Notes: generated by a model from the sequence alone, not told the origin. 28,021 nt of DNA from JBOGXF01 sp050694275 (GCA_050694275.1 JBOGXF010000134.1:1-28021); one strand, 5' to 3'; shown: positions 1 to 7,858, counted from the first letter of the stretch. Numbers and translations: made by a program.

Positions 1-1061
1 CCCAGCGCGAACGGATCCGACAGCTCGCGCACGAGTTGCGGGATACCGATGATCAGAAGCGGCGCATTGTGGGCGAGCACGTAAGCGATGGCGATCGGAA
101 TCAGCGACCACCCGAAGCGCCTCGAGACCTCGATTACGGAGCGATCGCGACCCAGCCACGTCCGCGCGATCGCGACCGCGAGGAGCAGCGGCAGAAAGAA
201 CAACAGGGTGAACAGGGCGAGGGCCGCGCTGTCCACGATCATGCTCGGCACCGCCTCGAGCCCCACCGAGGACTTGAAGCTCGTCCATCCAACGGTCTCG
301 CGTACGTTGTCGAGCGTCGTCGAGGCCAGGATGACGAACAGCGACGCGAACAGCGTGAGGGGCATCGCGCGCCGCTCGTCGAGGCCGGCGAGCGGGCCGA
401 CGTAGAAGATGCCGTCGGATCGCAGCCGCAGCGGCGCGGCGCGTGAGGCAAACCCGAACAGGATCGACAGCGGATCTGCGTCCGCCCACTTCTCGCCCCA
501 GCGCTCTCGGAACGACAGCGCGTAGAGCGAGTACACGAGCAGCGCGACGAGCACCCAGAAGCCGTCGAACCCGACGCCGGACACGAGCTCGAACCAGAAC
601 AGCGCGTAGAGCGAGGCTGGCCCGAGCCACCACGGCGGGGCCGAGGTCGCGACCGGGTCCTGCTCGGGGGCCCGGTACAGGCGCTCCAGTCCCGCCCACG
701 GATCGGCGGCGCGCCACGCGCCCCCGATCACGCTCGACAGGACGATCATCCCCACCACCAGCCCGACCCAGAGCAACAGGGGGGCCGTGGTGAGACCGCC
801 CTCGTCGTTCAGGGCTCCCGCACCCAGCGCGAGGACAAGCGCGACCGCGCCCCCGATCCGCAGGACCCTCGCGAGGATGCGCGCCCCCCCGGCCCCCAGC
901 AGTCGCCGGGGACGAGCAAGCGGTCTCTCTCCCGGCGCGAGGGCGCGAATCAGAAAGGACACGAGGACCGTCGCTCCCGCGCCCCCGAGATAAAGGGACA
1001 GAGGCAAGGGGAGCTCGTAGACGCGCCCCACGCCGTGGGCGAGGATCATCCCCGAGGTCAC
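1..1061 (-). CDS. Polytopic membrane protein downstream of copC (partial, runs off left edge)
   Basis: The minus strand is open from base 1061 to the window edge, giving about 353 residues without a stop. The protein is strongly hydrophobic and alternates about eight or more membrane-length segments (for example YLGGAGATVLVSFLIRAL, VALVLALGAGAL, LLLWVGLVVGMIVLSSVIG, LFTLLFFLPLLLAVAIA) with short Arg-rich loops. I chose the GTG at 1061 because it overlaps the copC stop in a GTGA, the coupling used by many pairs here; an in-frame ATG at 1049 is the alternative. I do not recognise a defined family. Similar polytopic proteins sit beside copC in other actinobacteria, as far as I recall, so by position it may take the place of CopD in copper transport. 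That role is inferred from context only. Confidence 0.7.
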   Translation of the reverse strand, partial: MTSGMILAHGVGRVYELPLPLSLYLGGAGATVLVSFLIRALAPGERPLARPRRLLGAGGARILARVLRIGGAVALVLALGAGALNDEGGLTTAPLLLWVGLVVGMIVLSSVIGGAWRAADPWAGLERLYRAPEQDPVATSAPPWWLGPASLYALFWFELVSGVGFDGFWVLVALLVYSLYALSFRERWGEKWADADPLSILFGFASRAAPLRLRSDGIFYVGPLAGLDERRAMPLTLFASLFVILASTTLDNVRETVGWTSFKSSVGLEAVPSMIVDSAALALFTLLFFLPLLLAVAIARTWLGRDRSVIEVSRRFGWSLIPIAIAYVLAHNAPLLIIGIPQLVRELSDPFAL

Positions 1062-1576
1062 CGAGTGCCCATGAACCTCGCCAGGACCGCGATCCCTATA
1101 ACTCCGGCGGTGCCGAGCGCCACCGGCACGACGGGAAAGGACGAGCCCTGGTCACCCGGTCCCCCGGCAACCGGTGGCGGCGACTCCGCGCCATCCTCGT
1201 CGGGGGCCGAACAATCCTTGTTGCCGGCGACCCTGAACCTGTACCCGCCCTGGACGAGGTGGCCGTCCACCGACGACAGCGCCTCGAAGCGGACTCTCCA
1301 CGGACCCGGCTCGCCGCCCTCGACGGGAATCGTGACCTCTTCGCCGGAGAGTTGCGCGAGCCCGGACACCTCGTCGCCGCACCCGTCGGTCACCACGAAG
1401 ATCGAGCCCTGGGTGGGCGCTTCGGTCATGGTCAGGACCACGCTTTCGGGCGGGCCCTGGACGCGCGCGCCTACGGCGGGGTCGGCGGCATCGATCACAC
1501 CGTGGGCAGAGGCCGACGGCGCGTAGACCGCGGCGGCGAGCCCCGCGGCGGTGACGAGCCATACAAGTCGGCGCAA
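1058..1576 (-). CDS. copC: CopC-domain copper resistance protein with C-terminal membrane anchor
   Basis: A 172-residue exported protein. Residues 1-24 form a signal peptide ending ASA, so the mature chain would begin with His25, as in CopC proteins where the N-terminal His binds Cu(II). The CopC fold follows (about 25-117), with the family's late SSVDGHLVQGGYRF segment supplying Asp104 and His106 as further copper ligands. Unusual are Cys66 and Cys122, which could form a disulfide, and a C-terminal membrane helix (about 149-168) after a Pro/Gly/Asp-rich linker, so the domain is tethered outside the membrane. The start is a TTG at 1576, chosen because AAAGGAGG lies just upstream and the signal peptide follows directly. 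The gene is probably translationally coupled to the membrane protein downstream. Copper binding is known for the family, not shown here. Confidence 0.88.
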   Translation of the reverse strand: MRRLVWLVTAAGLAAAVYAPSASAHGVIDAADPAVGARVQGPPESVVLTMTEAPTQGSIFVVTDGCGDEVSGLAQLSGEEVTIPVEGGEPGPWRVRFEALSSVDGHLVQGGYRFRVAGNKDCSAPDEDGAESPPPVAGGPGDQGSSFPVVPVALGTAGVIGIAVLARFMGTR

Positions 1577-1598
1577 GGATCCTCCTTTGGATCGCGGT

Positions 1599-1616
1599 CG
1601 CGCCCGAACGGGCGCG
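1599..1616. terminator. GC-rich hairpin between the His-rich membrane gene and copC
   Basis: CGCGCCCG and CGGGCGCG are perfect 8-base inverted arms around two bases (7 pairs with a 4-base loop in RNA). It lies just after the stop of the upstream membrane gene and directly before the copC Shine-Dalgarno. There is no T-run, so it may be a 3'-end stabiliser or leader hairpin rather than an intrinsic terminator. Confidence 0.4.
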
Positions 1617-1619
1617 CGG

Positions 1620-2213
1620 TCAGGAAGCGACCGGAAGAGGAGGAGCGCGCGTGCGGCGGCCGCGGTCCAGCAAAGTCGATCGCACCGCCGAGATCATTGC
1701 GACCGGGAATGCAACGGCTGTGGTGTGCGAGTGAGGCCGGCGCGTGCGGCGGGCGACCGCGACGCCGGCCCACTCCGCGACTCGGAGGACGAGGGCCCCC
1801 AGCAGCGCGATCGCCAGCAGAACCGGCAAACCGAGCCACACCGCCCACTCGCTCACGATGGCGCCGAGCGTTCCACTCAATATCCGTTCGACCACCTCTG
1901 CGACCAAGAAGAACCCGACCTGAGCGAGCGCCAGCCGGGCCCACAGAGAGCGCAGGCTTGTTGGTTCGCCGGACGCCGTACGGGCGGACAAGAATGCCCC
2001 CGTCGTGCGCCCCAGCACCGACGCCACCCCGAACACCACCGCTGCTGCGACCGCGAGGTCCCAGTAGCCGTGGCCGGACACATGGAGGGTGACGGCGCTG
2101 GCGTGGGGATCGGGGTGAACGAGCGCGTAGGAGGCCGTGTGAGCGGCCACGACCCCGGCGACGCTGAGGCCGGCGACGTAGCTCCACGGGGCCCTCGGGG
2201 CGAGATGCATCAT
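1620..2213 (-). CDS. Small His-rich integral membrane protein of the copC cluster
   Basis: I do not recognise a family. The 197-residue protein has about four membrane helices (roughly 11-31, 50-67, 92-110, 124-148). Histidines concentrate at His25, 33, 37, 44 and 48, around the loop between helices 1 and 2, in a pattern (HPDPH, then HVSGHG) that would suit a metal site. The basic C-terminal tail has two more (His161, His163). I took the ATG at 2213 (a second ATG follows at 2210), because the frame further upstream only reads back into thpR in a shadow frame with non-protein-like composition. It ends 43 bases before copC on the same strand. A copper or other metal role is inferred from the histidines and the neighbour. 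Confidence 0.65.
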   Translation of the reverse strand: MMHLAPRAPWSYVAGLSVAGVVAAHTASYALVHPDPHASAVTLHVSGHGYWDLAVAAAVVFGVASVLGRTTGAFLSARTASGEPTSLRSLWARLALAQVGFFLVAEVVERILSGTLGAIVSEWAVWLGLPVLLAIALLGALVLRVAEWAGVAVARRTRRPHSHTTAVAFPVAMISAVRSTLLDRGRRTRAPPLPVAS

Positions 2214-2238
2214 CTTCTTGAATATCAGATTAGGGCGT

Positions 2239-2799
2239 TTACCCGGACAAGGCGAACCGATCGAGCACCTCGTAGCGGGCCCCGTGCGGGTGCAGGCGGC
2301 TGAGGTAGAGAAGCACGCGATCGACGACGAAGGGGTCGAAGGCCGGCCCTTCGGGAAGACCTTCCAGACGAGCGGGGACCTTGAAGCGGGCGAGGGTGAG
2401 ATGGGGCGTGAACGCCCGCGCTTCGGCCCGATAGCCGAGCGGCTCGAAGGCGCCGGCGAGATCGGCCGCAAGCCCGGTGAGGAGGCTCGCCGGATCGTCG
2501 ATCCCGGCCCACAGGACGCGGGCCCGCCGGGGGCTCGGGAAGGCTCCCAAGCCGGCCACGGACACCTCGGCCGGGGCGTGCGACCGCGCGACGACGTCGA
2601 TCACCTCTTTGACCGCGTCGAAGCGGTCCGAGGGCGTCGAGCCGAGGAACTTGAGCGTGACGTGCTGGTTGGCCGGTGGAAGCCAGCGCGCCTTCTCGTG
2701 CTGCTCTTTGAGCGGGGCGATCGCATGGTTGAGGCGCGCGAGCTGATCCTCGGGCGCGTCGACCGCGACGAAGAGCCGCAGCTTGGTGACCTCGTTCAT
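2239..2799 (-). CDS. thpR: RNA 2',3'-cyclic phosphodiesterase (LigT/ThpR, 2H family)
   Basis: A 186-residue cytoplasmic enzyme of the 2H phosphoesterase superfamily, which opens 2',3'-cyclic phosphate ends of RNA. Both signature HxT motifs are present: HVT at residues 46-48 and HLT at about 130, each followed by the usual hydrophobic strand (LKF, LARF). The N-terminal RLFVAVDAP strand is typical, and the length matches the family (about 180-190). The start ATG overlaps the cinA stop in an ATGA, so it is probably co-translated with cinA. A cinA-thpR-recA order is common in actinobacteria; here recA is not the next gene and the copC cluster follows instead. The physiological substrate is unsettled for the family. 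Confidence 0.9.
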   Translation of the reverse strand: MNEVTKLRLFVAVDAPEDQLARLNHAIAPLKEQHEKARWLPPANQHVTLKFLGSTPSDRFDAVKEVIDVVARSHAPAEVSVAGLGAFPSPRRARVLWAGIDDPASLLTGLAADLAGAFEPLGYRAEARAFTPHLTLARFKVPARLEGLPEGPAFDPFVVDRVLLYLSRLHPHGARYEVLDRFALSG

Positions 2800-4025
2800 G
2801 CCTCGAGCATGCGGCGGCCGAGGTCGAGCGCGCTCGTGACCGCGACCGCACGCACGTTGTCACGGTCACCGTAGCCGCGGACCTTGCGGCTCTCCGTGCG
2901 GCCGCGGTAAGCGGCGGCGACGAAGATCGTGCCGGCGGGTATCCCCGATTGCGCGCCGGGCCCCGCGACTCCGGTCGCCGCAAGCCCGAGGTCCGCGCCG
3001 ACGCGGGCGACGGCCGCCTCGGCGAGCGCCCCCGCACATTCGGCACTCACCGCGCCGGGCGCGTCGAGGATCGCCGGATCGATGCCCGCGACCGCGCGCT
3101 TCGCCTCGTCCGTGTAGCAAACGAGGGATCCGATGAAGTAGTCGCTGGCGCCGGGCTGCGCGGTTAGCTCGGCGCCAATCAATCCCCCTGTGAGGGACTC
3201 CACGACCGCGATGGTCTCCTTTCTCTCCCGCAGCAATGCCCCCACGGCCGTGGCGAGCGACTCCGGGAACCCCGCGACCGCAGCGTTGCCGAGCCGTTCG
3301 CGAATCTGCTCGGCGACCGGGTCGATCACCGCGAGCGCCGCGGCCTCGCTCGCCTCACGCGCGGTCAACCGGACGCGCACCTGCCCTTTGCTCGACAAAT
3401 AAGCGATGGTCGGGTTGGTCTGAGCGGCGACGATGTCCTTGATCTTCTCGTGCGTCGCCGACTCGCCCAGGCCGATGACGTAGAGCTCACGGCTCACGAT
3501 CGTGCCGGCCCCCGTGCGCTCCCGCAGGAGCGGCAGGATCACCTTCTCGAGCATCGCCTGCATCTCCCACGGCACCCCGGGCAGCGCCACGACCATCTTG
3601 TCGTCCGCCTCGAGGTAGAAGCCCGGCGCGGTGCCCTCCGGATCGATAACGACCGCGCCGTCGGGCACATCGGCCTGCTTGAGGTTCTCCTCCGGCATCT
3701 CCCGCCCGACGGAGGCGAAGAACCCTCGGATGATCTCGACCAGCCGCTCGTCCCTCACGAGCGTCCGGCCGAACGTCGCCGCGACCATCTCGCGGGTGAT
3801 GTCGTCGGGCGTCGGGCCCAGTCCCCCGGTTACGACCACGACGTCGGAGCGCTCGAGGGCCGCGGCCAGGGCGTCGCGGCCTCGCTCGAGATTGTCGCCC
3901 ACGACGGTATGGAAATACACGCCGACCCCAATGTCGGCGAGGGCGCGCGAGATTCTCTGAGCGTTGGTGTTGACGATCTGACCGAGCAGGAGCTCGGTTC
4001 CGACTCCGACGACCTCGGCCCTCAC
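2796..4025 (-). CDS. cinA: CinA-family protein with NMN deamidase (PncC) domain
   Basis: A 409-residue protein with two domains. The N-terminal part (about 1-170) is the MoCF/molybdopterin-binding-like domain, with GTELLLGQIVNTN near the start and the VVVTGGLGPTPDD motif. The C-terminal part (about 250-409) is the PncC domain, with VVESLTGGLIG and the ATGVAGPG loop; in homologues this domain deamidates nicotinamide mononucleotide during pyridine nucleotide recycling. The frame stays open far upstream, but I start at GTG 4025 because it begins the conserved VRAEVVGVGTELL sequence and overlaps the pgsA stop in a GTGA. It lies between pgsA and thpR, a typical actinobacterial setting. A competence link is historical and not implied. 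Confidence 0.93.
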   Translation of the reverse strand: MRAEVVGVGTELLLGQIVNTNAQRISRALADIGVGVYFHTVVGDNLERGRDALAAALERSDVVVVTGGLGPTPDDITREMVAATFGRTLVRDERLVEIIRGFFASVGREMPEENLKQADVPDGAVVIDPEGTAPGFYLEADDKMVVALPGVPWEMQAMLEKVILPLLRERTGAGTIVSRELYVIGLGESATHEKIKDIVAAQTNPTIAYLSSKGQVRVRLTAREASEAAALAVIDPVAEQIRERLGNAAVAGFPESLATAVGALLRERKETIAVVESLTGGLIGAELTAQPGASDYFIGSLVCYTDEAKRAVAGIDPAILDAPGAVSAECAGALAEAAVARVGADLGLAATGVAGPGAQSGIPAGTIFVAAAYRGRTESRKVRGYGDRDNVRAVAVTSALDLGRRMLEA

Positions 4026-4552
4026 GGCGCGGCTCTTTCGACCCTTTGGGCGCGAGTCCTGATCACGTACTCGTAGCCGGACCACAACGTCGCGGTGACA
4101 GCCGCCGTCAGCCAGAACCAGTGCCAGAAGCCCACGTCCCCGGGGAGCAGCCACCACGACACCATCACGGTCTGCAACAGCGTCTTGGCCTTGCCCCACC
4201 ACGATGCCGGCATCTCTCCGCCGCCGCGCACGATCCGGGTCCTGAAGATCTGGATGTAGATCTCTCTGGCCGCGATGATCAAGGCGGCCCACAGCGGAAA
4301 CTCTCTCGTGTCGACGAGCACCACCAGGGCCGCGCCGACGAGCAGTTTGTCGGCCAAGGGATCCAGGAACTCCCCCACGCGCGACGCGAGCCCCCATCTG
4401 CGCGCGAGGTACCCGTCGAGGAAATCCGACAGGGACGCAGCGATGAAGATCACCGCCCCCAAGGCGCGCTCGTCCGAATCTCCGTATGCGAATACCACAA
4501 AGACGGGCACGAGCGCGATGCGAGCGACCGTGATCCAGTTGGGAAGACTCAT
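4022..4552 (-). CDS. pgsA: CDP-alcohol phosphatidyltransferase, likely phosphatidylglycerophosphate synthase
   Basis: A 176-residue integral membrane enzyme, the usual length for PgsA, which joins CDP-diacylglycerol to glycerol-3-phosphate on the way to phosphatidylglycerol and cardiolipin. The complete family signature DG-x2-AR-x8-G-x3-D-x3-D is visible: Asp43, Asp46-Gly47, Ala50-Arg51, Gly60, Asp64 and Asp68. Several membrane helices follow. I chose the ATG at 4552 because the protein then begins MSLPNWITVARI, the standard PgsA N-terminus; upstream extension reads into the divergent protease gene. It is the first gene of a pgsA-cinA-thpR run and diverges from the CPBP gene across 55 bases. 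Related enzymes use other alcohols, but PgsA is the usual member between rimO and cinA. Confidence 0.92.
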   Translation of the reverse strand: MSLPNWITVARIALVPVFVVFAYGDSDERALGAVIFIAASLSDFLDGYLARRWGLASRVGEFLDPLADKLLVGAALVVLVDTREFPLWAALIIAAREIYIQIFRTRIVRGGGEMPASWWGKAKTLLQTVMVSWWLLPGDVGFWHWFWLTAAVTATLWSGYEYVIRTRAQRVERAAP

Positions 4553-4607
4553 GTGACCCACACCGGATATGCAGCGTAGCCCACGCGCCATCGTGTAAGA
4601 AGGACCG

Positions 4608-5354
4608 ATGTCGTCCCTCGCCGCCGAGCCGACCGAACAGGGTCCCGACGAAGGGATCGCGACCCCGCCGTGGAGGGCACGGGACATAGTTCTTGCGTTT
4701 GTCGTCGGCGTCGTGGGCAGCATGGCGGTGCTCATCGTCCTCATCGTCCTGGTAGCCGCACTTTCGCCCGGGTTCGACATGTCCACCAGCGCACAGCTCG
4801 CGGTCTTTGGCTCGACCATCTACGCGTCGCTGCTGATCTCGGGGTGGTATTTCGTGCTGAAGCGCAACGGCGCGTCCTGGGTCGATGCCGGGTTGCGGCC
4901 GGCCGGGGCCGGACCGGTGATGCTGATGTTCCTGGTCGTGCTGCCGATGATGATCCTGAGCGGCATCGCGGTGCAGGTGAGTCGCGTCCTGTTCGGAGAG
5001 GTTCCGAGCACGCAAGAGCAGGTGCTCGGGGGCGAGGCGAGCCTGACCTCATCCGACTATCTGCTGCTTCTCCTGGTTGGGGTGCTGGTCGCCCCCATCG
5101 TTGAGGAGTTCATCTTCCGCGGCCTCATCTATCGCTACCTCCGGGGCAAGAAGAGCGTCACCTATGCGGTGCTTGTGTCTGCGGCGATCTTCGCCGTGGC
5201 TCACTTCATCCCCACGCTGATCCCGGCCCTGTTCGTCCTGGGCATCGCCCTCGCCCTCGTCGCCCAACGCTACGACAGCATCTATCCCGCCATGATGCTG
5301 CACGCGCTCAACAACGCCATCGGCCTGACGATCCTCTACGCTTCCCTCAATTAA
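4608..5354 (+). CDS. CPBP-family intramembrane metalloprotease (CAAX/Abi type)
   Basis: A 248-residue protein with about seven membrane helices. The CPBP (Abi/Rce1-like) motifs are all present: EExxxR at Glu166-Glu167 to Arg171 (within EEFIFRG), the second-helix His199 (VAHF), and HxxxN at His232 to Asn235 (HALNN). Members are glutamate proteases or proteins of related fold, often linked to bacteriocin self-immunity or membrane protein processing; the substrate here is unknown. AAGAAGGA precedes the ATG at 4608. It is one of few plus-strand genes, inserted with the small downstream gene between rimO and pgsA, which are usually close in actinobacteria. A 51-base palindrome starts three bases after its stop codon. 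No clear promoter hexamers are visible in the 55 bases shared with pgsA. Confidence 0.88.
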   Translation: MSSLAAEPTEQGPDEGIATPPWRARDIVLAFVVGVVGSMAVLIVLIVLVAALSPGFDMSTSAQLAVFGSTIYASLLISGWYFVLKRNGASWVDAGLRPAGAGPVMLMFLVVLPMMILSGIAVQVSRVLFGEVPSTQEQVLGGEASLTSSDYLLLLLVGVLVAPIVEEFIFRGLIYRYLRGKKSVTYAVLVSAAIFAVAHFIPTLIPALFVLGIALALVAQRYDSIYPAMMLHALNNAIGLTILYASLN

Positions 5355-5356
5355 TC

Positions 5357-5407
5357 CGCCGAGTGGTCGTGAGACCACCTGTGAGGTGGTGTGGCGACCA
5401 CTCGGCG
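5357..5407. repeat. 51-base palindromic element, copy E1
   Basis: CGCCGAGTGGTCG (5357-5369) and CGACCACTCGGCG (5395-5407) are perfect inverted 13-base arms around a 25-base core. The core holds its own dyad, ACCACCT-GTG-AGGTGGT (5374-5390). A local alternative hairpin, GTGGTC-GTGA-GACCAC (5363-5378), can form instead. It lies three bases after the CPBP stop, before the 75-codon gene. The same arms recur at 26440-26490 and 27660-27710. It could act as a 3'-end hairpin, but there is no T-run. Confidence 0.85.
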
Positions 5408-5430
5408 AGATCTGGGGAGGCGAACAGGGC

Positions 5431-5658
5431 ATGGGCGACGGGCACAGGTTCCGGCTCACGGTGCTGGGGCGGTACCAGACCCAGCACGAGGGCAACGAGA
5501 TGGCGGTCACGGTGAACGTACTCGCGGGGCGACACGATCACCTCGTCCACTCCGGGACCCTCACGATGTCGGAATCGGAGTGGGCGACGTTCACGGGGGC
5601 CCTGAGGAACTCGCTCGGCGACGACGTCGAGATCGAGGACCGCAGCCGGCGTGGCTAA
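5431..5658 (+). CDS. Small hypothetical protein, 75 residues
   Basis: I do not recognise a family. From the ATG at 5431 the frame encodes a 75-residue soluble protein without signal peptide or membrane segment, beginning MGDGHRFRLTVLGRY and ending in an acidic then basic tail (GDDVEIEDRSRRG). Alternating strand-like stretches (FRLTVLG, MAVTVNVLAG) and a SESEWATFTGAL helix suggest a compact alpha/beta domain. GGGGAGG at 5414-5420 is an acceptable ribosome binding site; the frame extends upstream to an ATG at 5386, but that start lies inside the E1 palindrome and has no such site. The stop overlaps the convergent rimO stop, both reading from the same CTAA. Composition is protein-like, but with no family match the call is moderate. 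Confidence 0.6.
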   Translation: MGDGHRFRLTVLGRYQTQHEGNEMAVTVNVLAGRHDHLVHSGTLTMSESEWATFTGALRNSLGDDVEIEDRSRRG

Positions 5659-7010
5659 CCGATTTGGTGCTTGCCGATGAGATCGGCGCCCTCGTTGGCG
5701 ACGATCGCGACGTCGACGTAGTCGCCGACGCTCGGCGGCGCATCGGACGTGAACCGGATCTCGCCGTCGATCTCCGGCGCCTCGCGCTTGCTGCGCCCGA
5801 TCCACGCGTCGTCGTCGCGATCGAACCGCTCGACCAGGGTCTCGAAGGATCCTCCGACGAGCGACCGGGCGCGGCGTTCCATCGCCGGTTCGGCCGCCAT
5901 CCTCACTCGTTCCGCCCGCTCGCGCGCGAGCGCTTCGGGGATCTGCTCGTTCATGCCGAAGGATCGCGTTCCTTCTTCGCGCGAGTAAGTGAACACGCCG
6001 ATCCAATCGACGTCGGCCTGCTCGACGAACGACTCGACCTGGGCCGAGTCGGCGTCGGTCTCGGCGGGAAAGCCGCAGATGTAGGTCGTGCGGATGCCGG
6101 CGAGCGGATCGAGATCGCGGATCCTGGCGATCATGCGTTCGAAGCGATCTCGTCCTCCCCACCGGCCCATGCCCTTCAGCACGCGCGGCGCGACGTGTTG
6201 CAGCGACAGGTCAAAGTAGGACACAACGGTGTGCGACGACACGATGGTGTCGATGAGCTCGTCGGTCACGCCCTGTGGATGCAGATACATGAGCCGAATC
6301 CGGCGAATGCCGTCGATCCCCTCGAGCGCGCGCAACAGCGTCGCGAGTGAGCCGGCTCCGATATCGCGTCCCCACATGACCGAATCCTGGCTCACGAGGG
6401 ACAGCTCGGATACTCCCTGGGCCGCGAGACGACGCGCCTCGTCCACGATGATCTCGGGCGAGCGGGAGCGAAACTTTCCCCGCATCAAAGGGATCGCACA
6501 GAACGTGCACCCTCGGTCGCATCCCTCGGCGATCTTCAGATAGGCCCACGGCGCACGGCCGAAACGCAGACGGGGGCTCGCCGCCATCGACCCGTCCCAC
6601 CACGCGGGGTCGAAGCGCGTGCCCGGATCGCCGTGGATCCTGTGCTCGAGCGTGCCGGCCGCCACCCGTTCGACGATGCCGGCGATGCGCGGGTAAGCGG
6701 CGAAGTCGACGAATGCATCGACCTCGCCCAGGGAATCCGCCAGCTCCTCGGCCGAGCGCGCCACCAGGCATCCGGTCAGCACGAGACCCTTGAGACCCGC
6801 GGTGTCCTTGAGCTCGGCGAGGTCGAGGGCCTCCTGGATCGTCTCCCGCCGGGCGGGATCGATGAATCCGCAGGTGTTGACCAGCACGACATCTGCGCCC
6901 TGAGGCTCGTCTGTGATCTCGTGCCCGGCAGCGCCGAGCAGCCCGGCGAGGCCCTCAGAGTCGATGGCGTTCTTGGGGCACCCCAGGGTGATGATCGCGA
7001 CCTTCGGCAT
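5655..7010 (-). CDS. rimO: Ribosomal protein uS12 methylthiotransferase RimO
   Basis: A 451-residue radical SAM enzyme that adds a methylthio group to the conserved aspartate of ribosomal protein uS12. The N-terminal methylthiotransferase domain has the three cysteines for its own iron-sulfur cluster (Cys11 in TLGCPKN, Cys47 in NTCGF, Cys81 in LTGC). The radical SAM motif CDRGCTFC supplies Cys164, Cys168 and Cys171. A TRAM domain forms the C-terminus (about 385-451). The short CPKNAIDSE N-terminus and GKFRSR after the cluster fit RimO rather than MiaB. It is preceded by the RodZ-like gene (19 bases) on the same strand and meets the small plus-strand gene tail to tail. Confidence 0.96.
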   Translation of the reverse strand: MPKVAIITLGCPKNAIDSEGLAGLLGAAGHEITDEPQGADVVLVNTCGFIDPARRETIQEALDLAELKDTAGLKGLVLTGCLVARSAEELADSLGEVDAFVDFAAYPRIAGIVERVAAGTLEHRIHGDPGTRFDPAWWDGSMAASPRLRFGRAPWAYLKIAEGCDRGCTFCAIPLMRGKFRSRSPEIIVDEARRLAAQGVSELSLVSQDSVMWGRDIGAGSLATLLRALEGIDGIRRIRLMYLHPQGVTDELIDTIVSSHTVVSYFDLSLQHVAPRVLKGMGRWGGRDRFERMIARIRDLDPLAGIRTTYICGFPAETDADSAQVESFVEQADVDWIGVFTYSREEGTRSFGMNEQIPEALARERAERVRMAAEPAMERRARSLVGGSFETLVERFDRDDDAWIGRSKREAPEIDGEIRFTSDAPPSVGDYVDVAIVANEGADLIGKHQIG

Positions 7011-7029
7011 GGGATTAAGTCCTGTCCGC

Positions 7030-7806
7030 CTAGAAGAGGGCTTCGGCGTCCTGCGGGAGCTTCAGCGTCAAAACCTCGCCCGGCGCGCCGAGATTCTCAA
7101 ACGTCTGACCGTTGATCACGATGTCGACCGCGCCTGCGTTTCCGAGCACGATGTCCATTGTGTTGTCGGCGGTGAAGGGGCCGGCCGTCTCTCCGACGGG
7201 GAGCCCCGACCCGGGGCTGGTGTACACGTGCGAGCCATCGGCCGTGACGTCAACCCAGCACGCGTCGCGTGCGGCGGTGATCTCGACCGTGATGCCGTCG
7301 TCGAACGCGATGGCGTCGGCCTCTTCCGGAGCCTCGGTGGACTCGGCGGTGGGAGTCGCGCTTGGGGTCGGCGACTCCTCGGCGAGCGTCGATCCGGTGC
7401 GCGCCGGACGATCGCTTGGACCAGAGAAGATCCCGAGCAGGCTGATGAGGGCGAGAACACCTGCGGCCGCAGTCGCGGCAACCGCCCACGAGTTCAGCCG
7501 GCGACGCTCGCGCGGGGCCTTACGGGCGCGTCGTTCCATAGCCACGATCTGATCGGTATCGGTGCGCCCCGTACCGTAACGGCGGTCGAACTCAGTGACC
7601 AACGGGTCCGGGTCGACTCGTAAGTAACGCGCGTAGGAGCGCAGGAACCCGCGCACGTATGCGGGAGCGAGGAAATCGAACTCGTCGGACTCCATCCGCA
7701 TGAGGAAGTCCGCGCGGATCCTGGTCTCTTCGGCCGCCCGCTCGATGCTCACCCGGCGCTTGCGCCGAGTTGCCCGCAGGTACGCCCCCATCGTGGGTTC
7801 GGTCAC
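7030..7806 (-). CDS. RodZ-like helix-turn-helix membrane protein (HTH_25 / DUF4115)
   Basis: A single-pass membrane protein of about 258 residues. The N-terminal cytoplasmic part (about 6-75) is an HTH_25-type helix-turn-helix (GAYLRATRRKRRVSIERAAE, then YVRGFLRSYARYL). A basic stretch precedes the membrane helix (about 106-128). A Ser/Thr/Pro/Glu-rich linker and a beta-rich DUF4115 domain containing the ARDACWVDVTADG motif lie outside. The layout matches RodZ, which links MreB to the cell wall machinery, but many actinobacterial members have no known partner. I prefer GTG 7806, with GGAG upstream; ATG 7854 is open too but overlaps a TATAAT sequence, and ATG 7791 lacks a binding site. It sits between ftsK and rimO, the usual actinobacterial position. 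Confidence 0.85.
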   Translation of the reverse strand: MTEPTMGAYLRATRRKRRVSIERAAEETRIRADFLMRMESDEFDFLAPAYVRGFLRSYARYLRVDPDPLVTEFDRRYGTGRTDTDQIVAMERRARKAPRERRRLNSWAVAATAAAGVLALISLLGIFSGPSDRPARTGSTLAEESPTPSATPTAESTEAPEEADAIAFDDGITVEITAARDACWVDVTADGSHVYTSPGSGLPVGETAGPFTADNTMDIVLGNAGAVDIVINGQTFENLGAPGEVLTLKLPQDAEALF

Positions 7807-7852
7807 GGCGCTCCGGTAATCAACTAGTCGACGTGTTGCCTGGGCCGAAGCC

Positions 7853-7858
7853 ATTATA
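7853..7858 (-). promoter_or_regulatory. Candidate -10 element (TATAAT) upstream of the RodZ-like gene
   Basis: The minus strand reads CTCCTATAATGG here, a perfect TATAAT in otherwise GC-rich sequence, about 47 bases before the preferred GTG start at 7806. No good TTGACA-like -35 lies 16-18 bases upstream. If used, transcription would begin near 7845 and exclude the alternative ATG at 7854. Confidence 0.4.

Noticed and set aside
2214..2471. Longer version of the His-rich membrane protein starting inside thpR
   Set aside because: The added 86 residues are Ser/Pro/Arg-rich shadow of thpR, with no membrane or signal character.
4026..5015. N-terminal extension of cinA reading through pgsA
   Set aside because: The extension is out of frame with pgsA and gives a low-quality Arg/His-rich sequence; CinA starts at the conserved VRAEVVGVGTE.
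5386..5430. Upstream ATG at 5386 for the 75-residue protein
   Set aside because: It lies inside palindrome E1 and lacks a ribosome binding site, while ATG 5431 has GGGGAGG.
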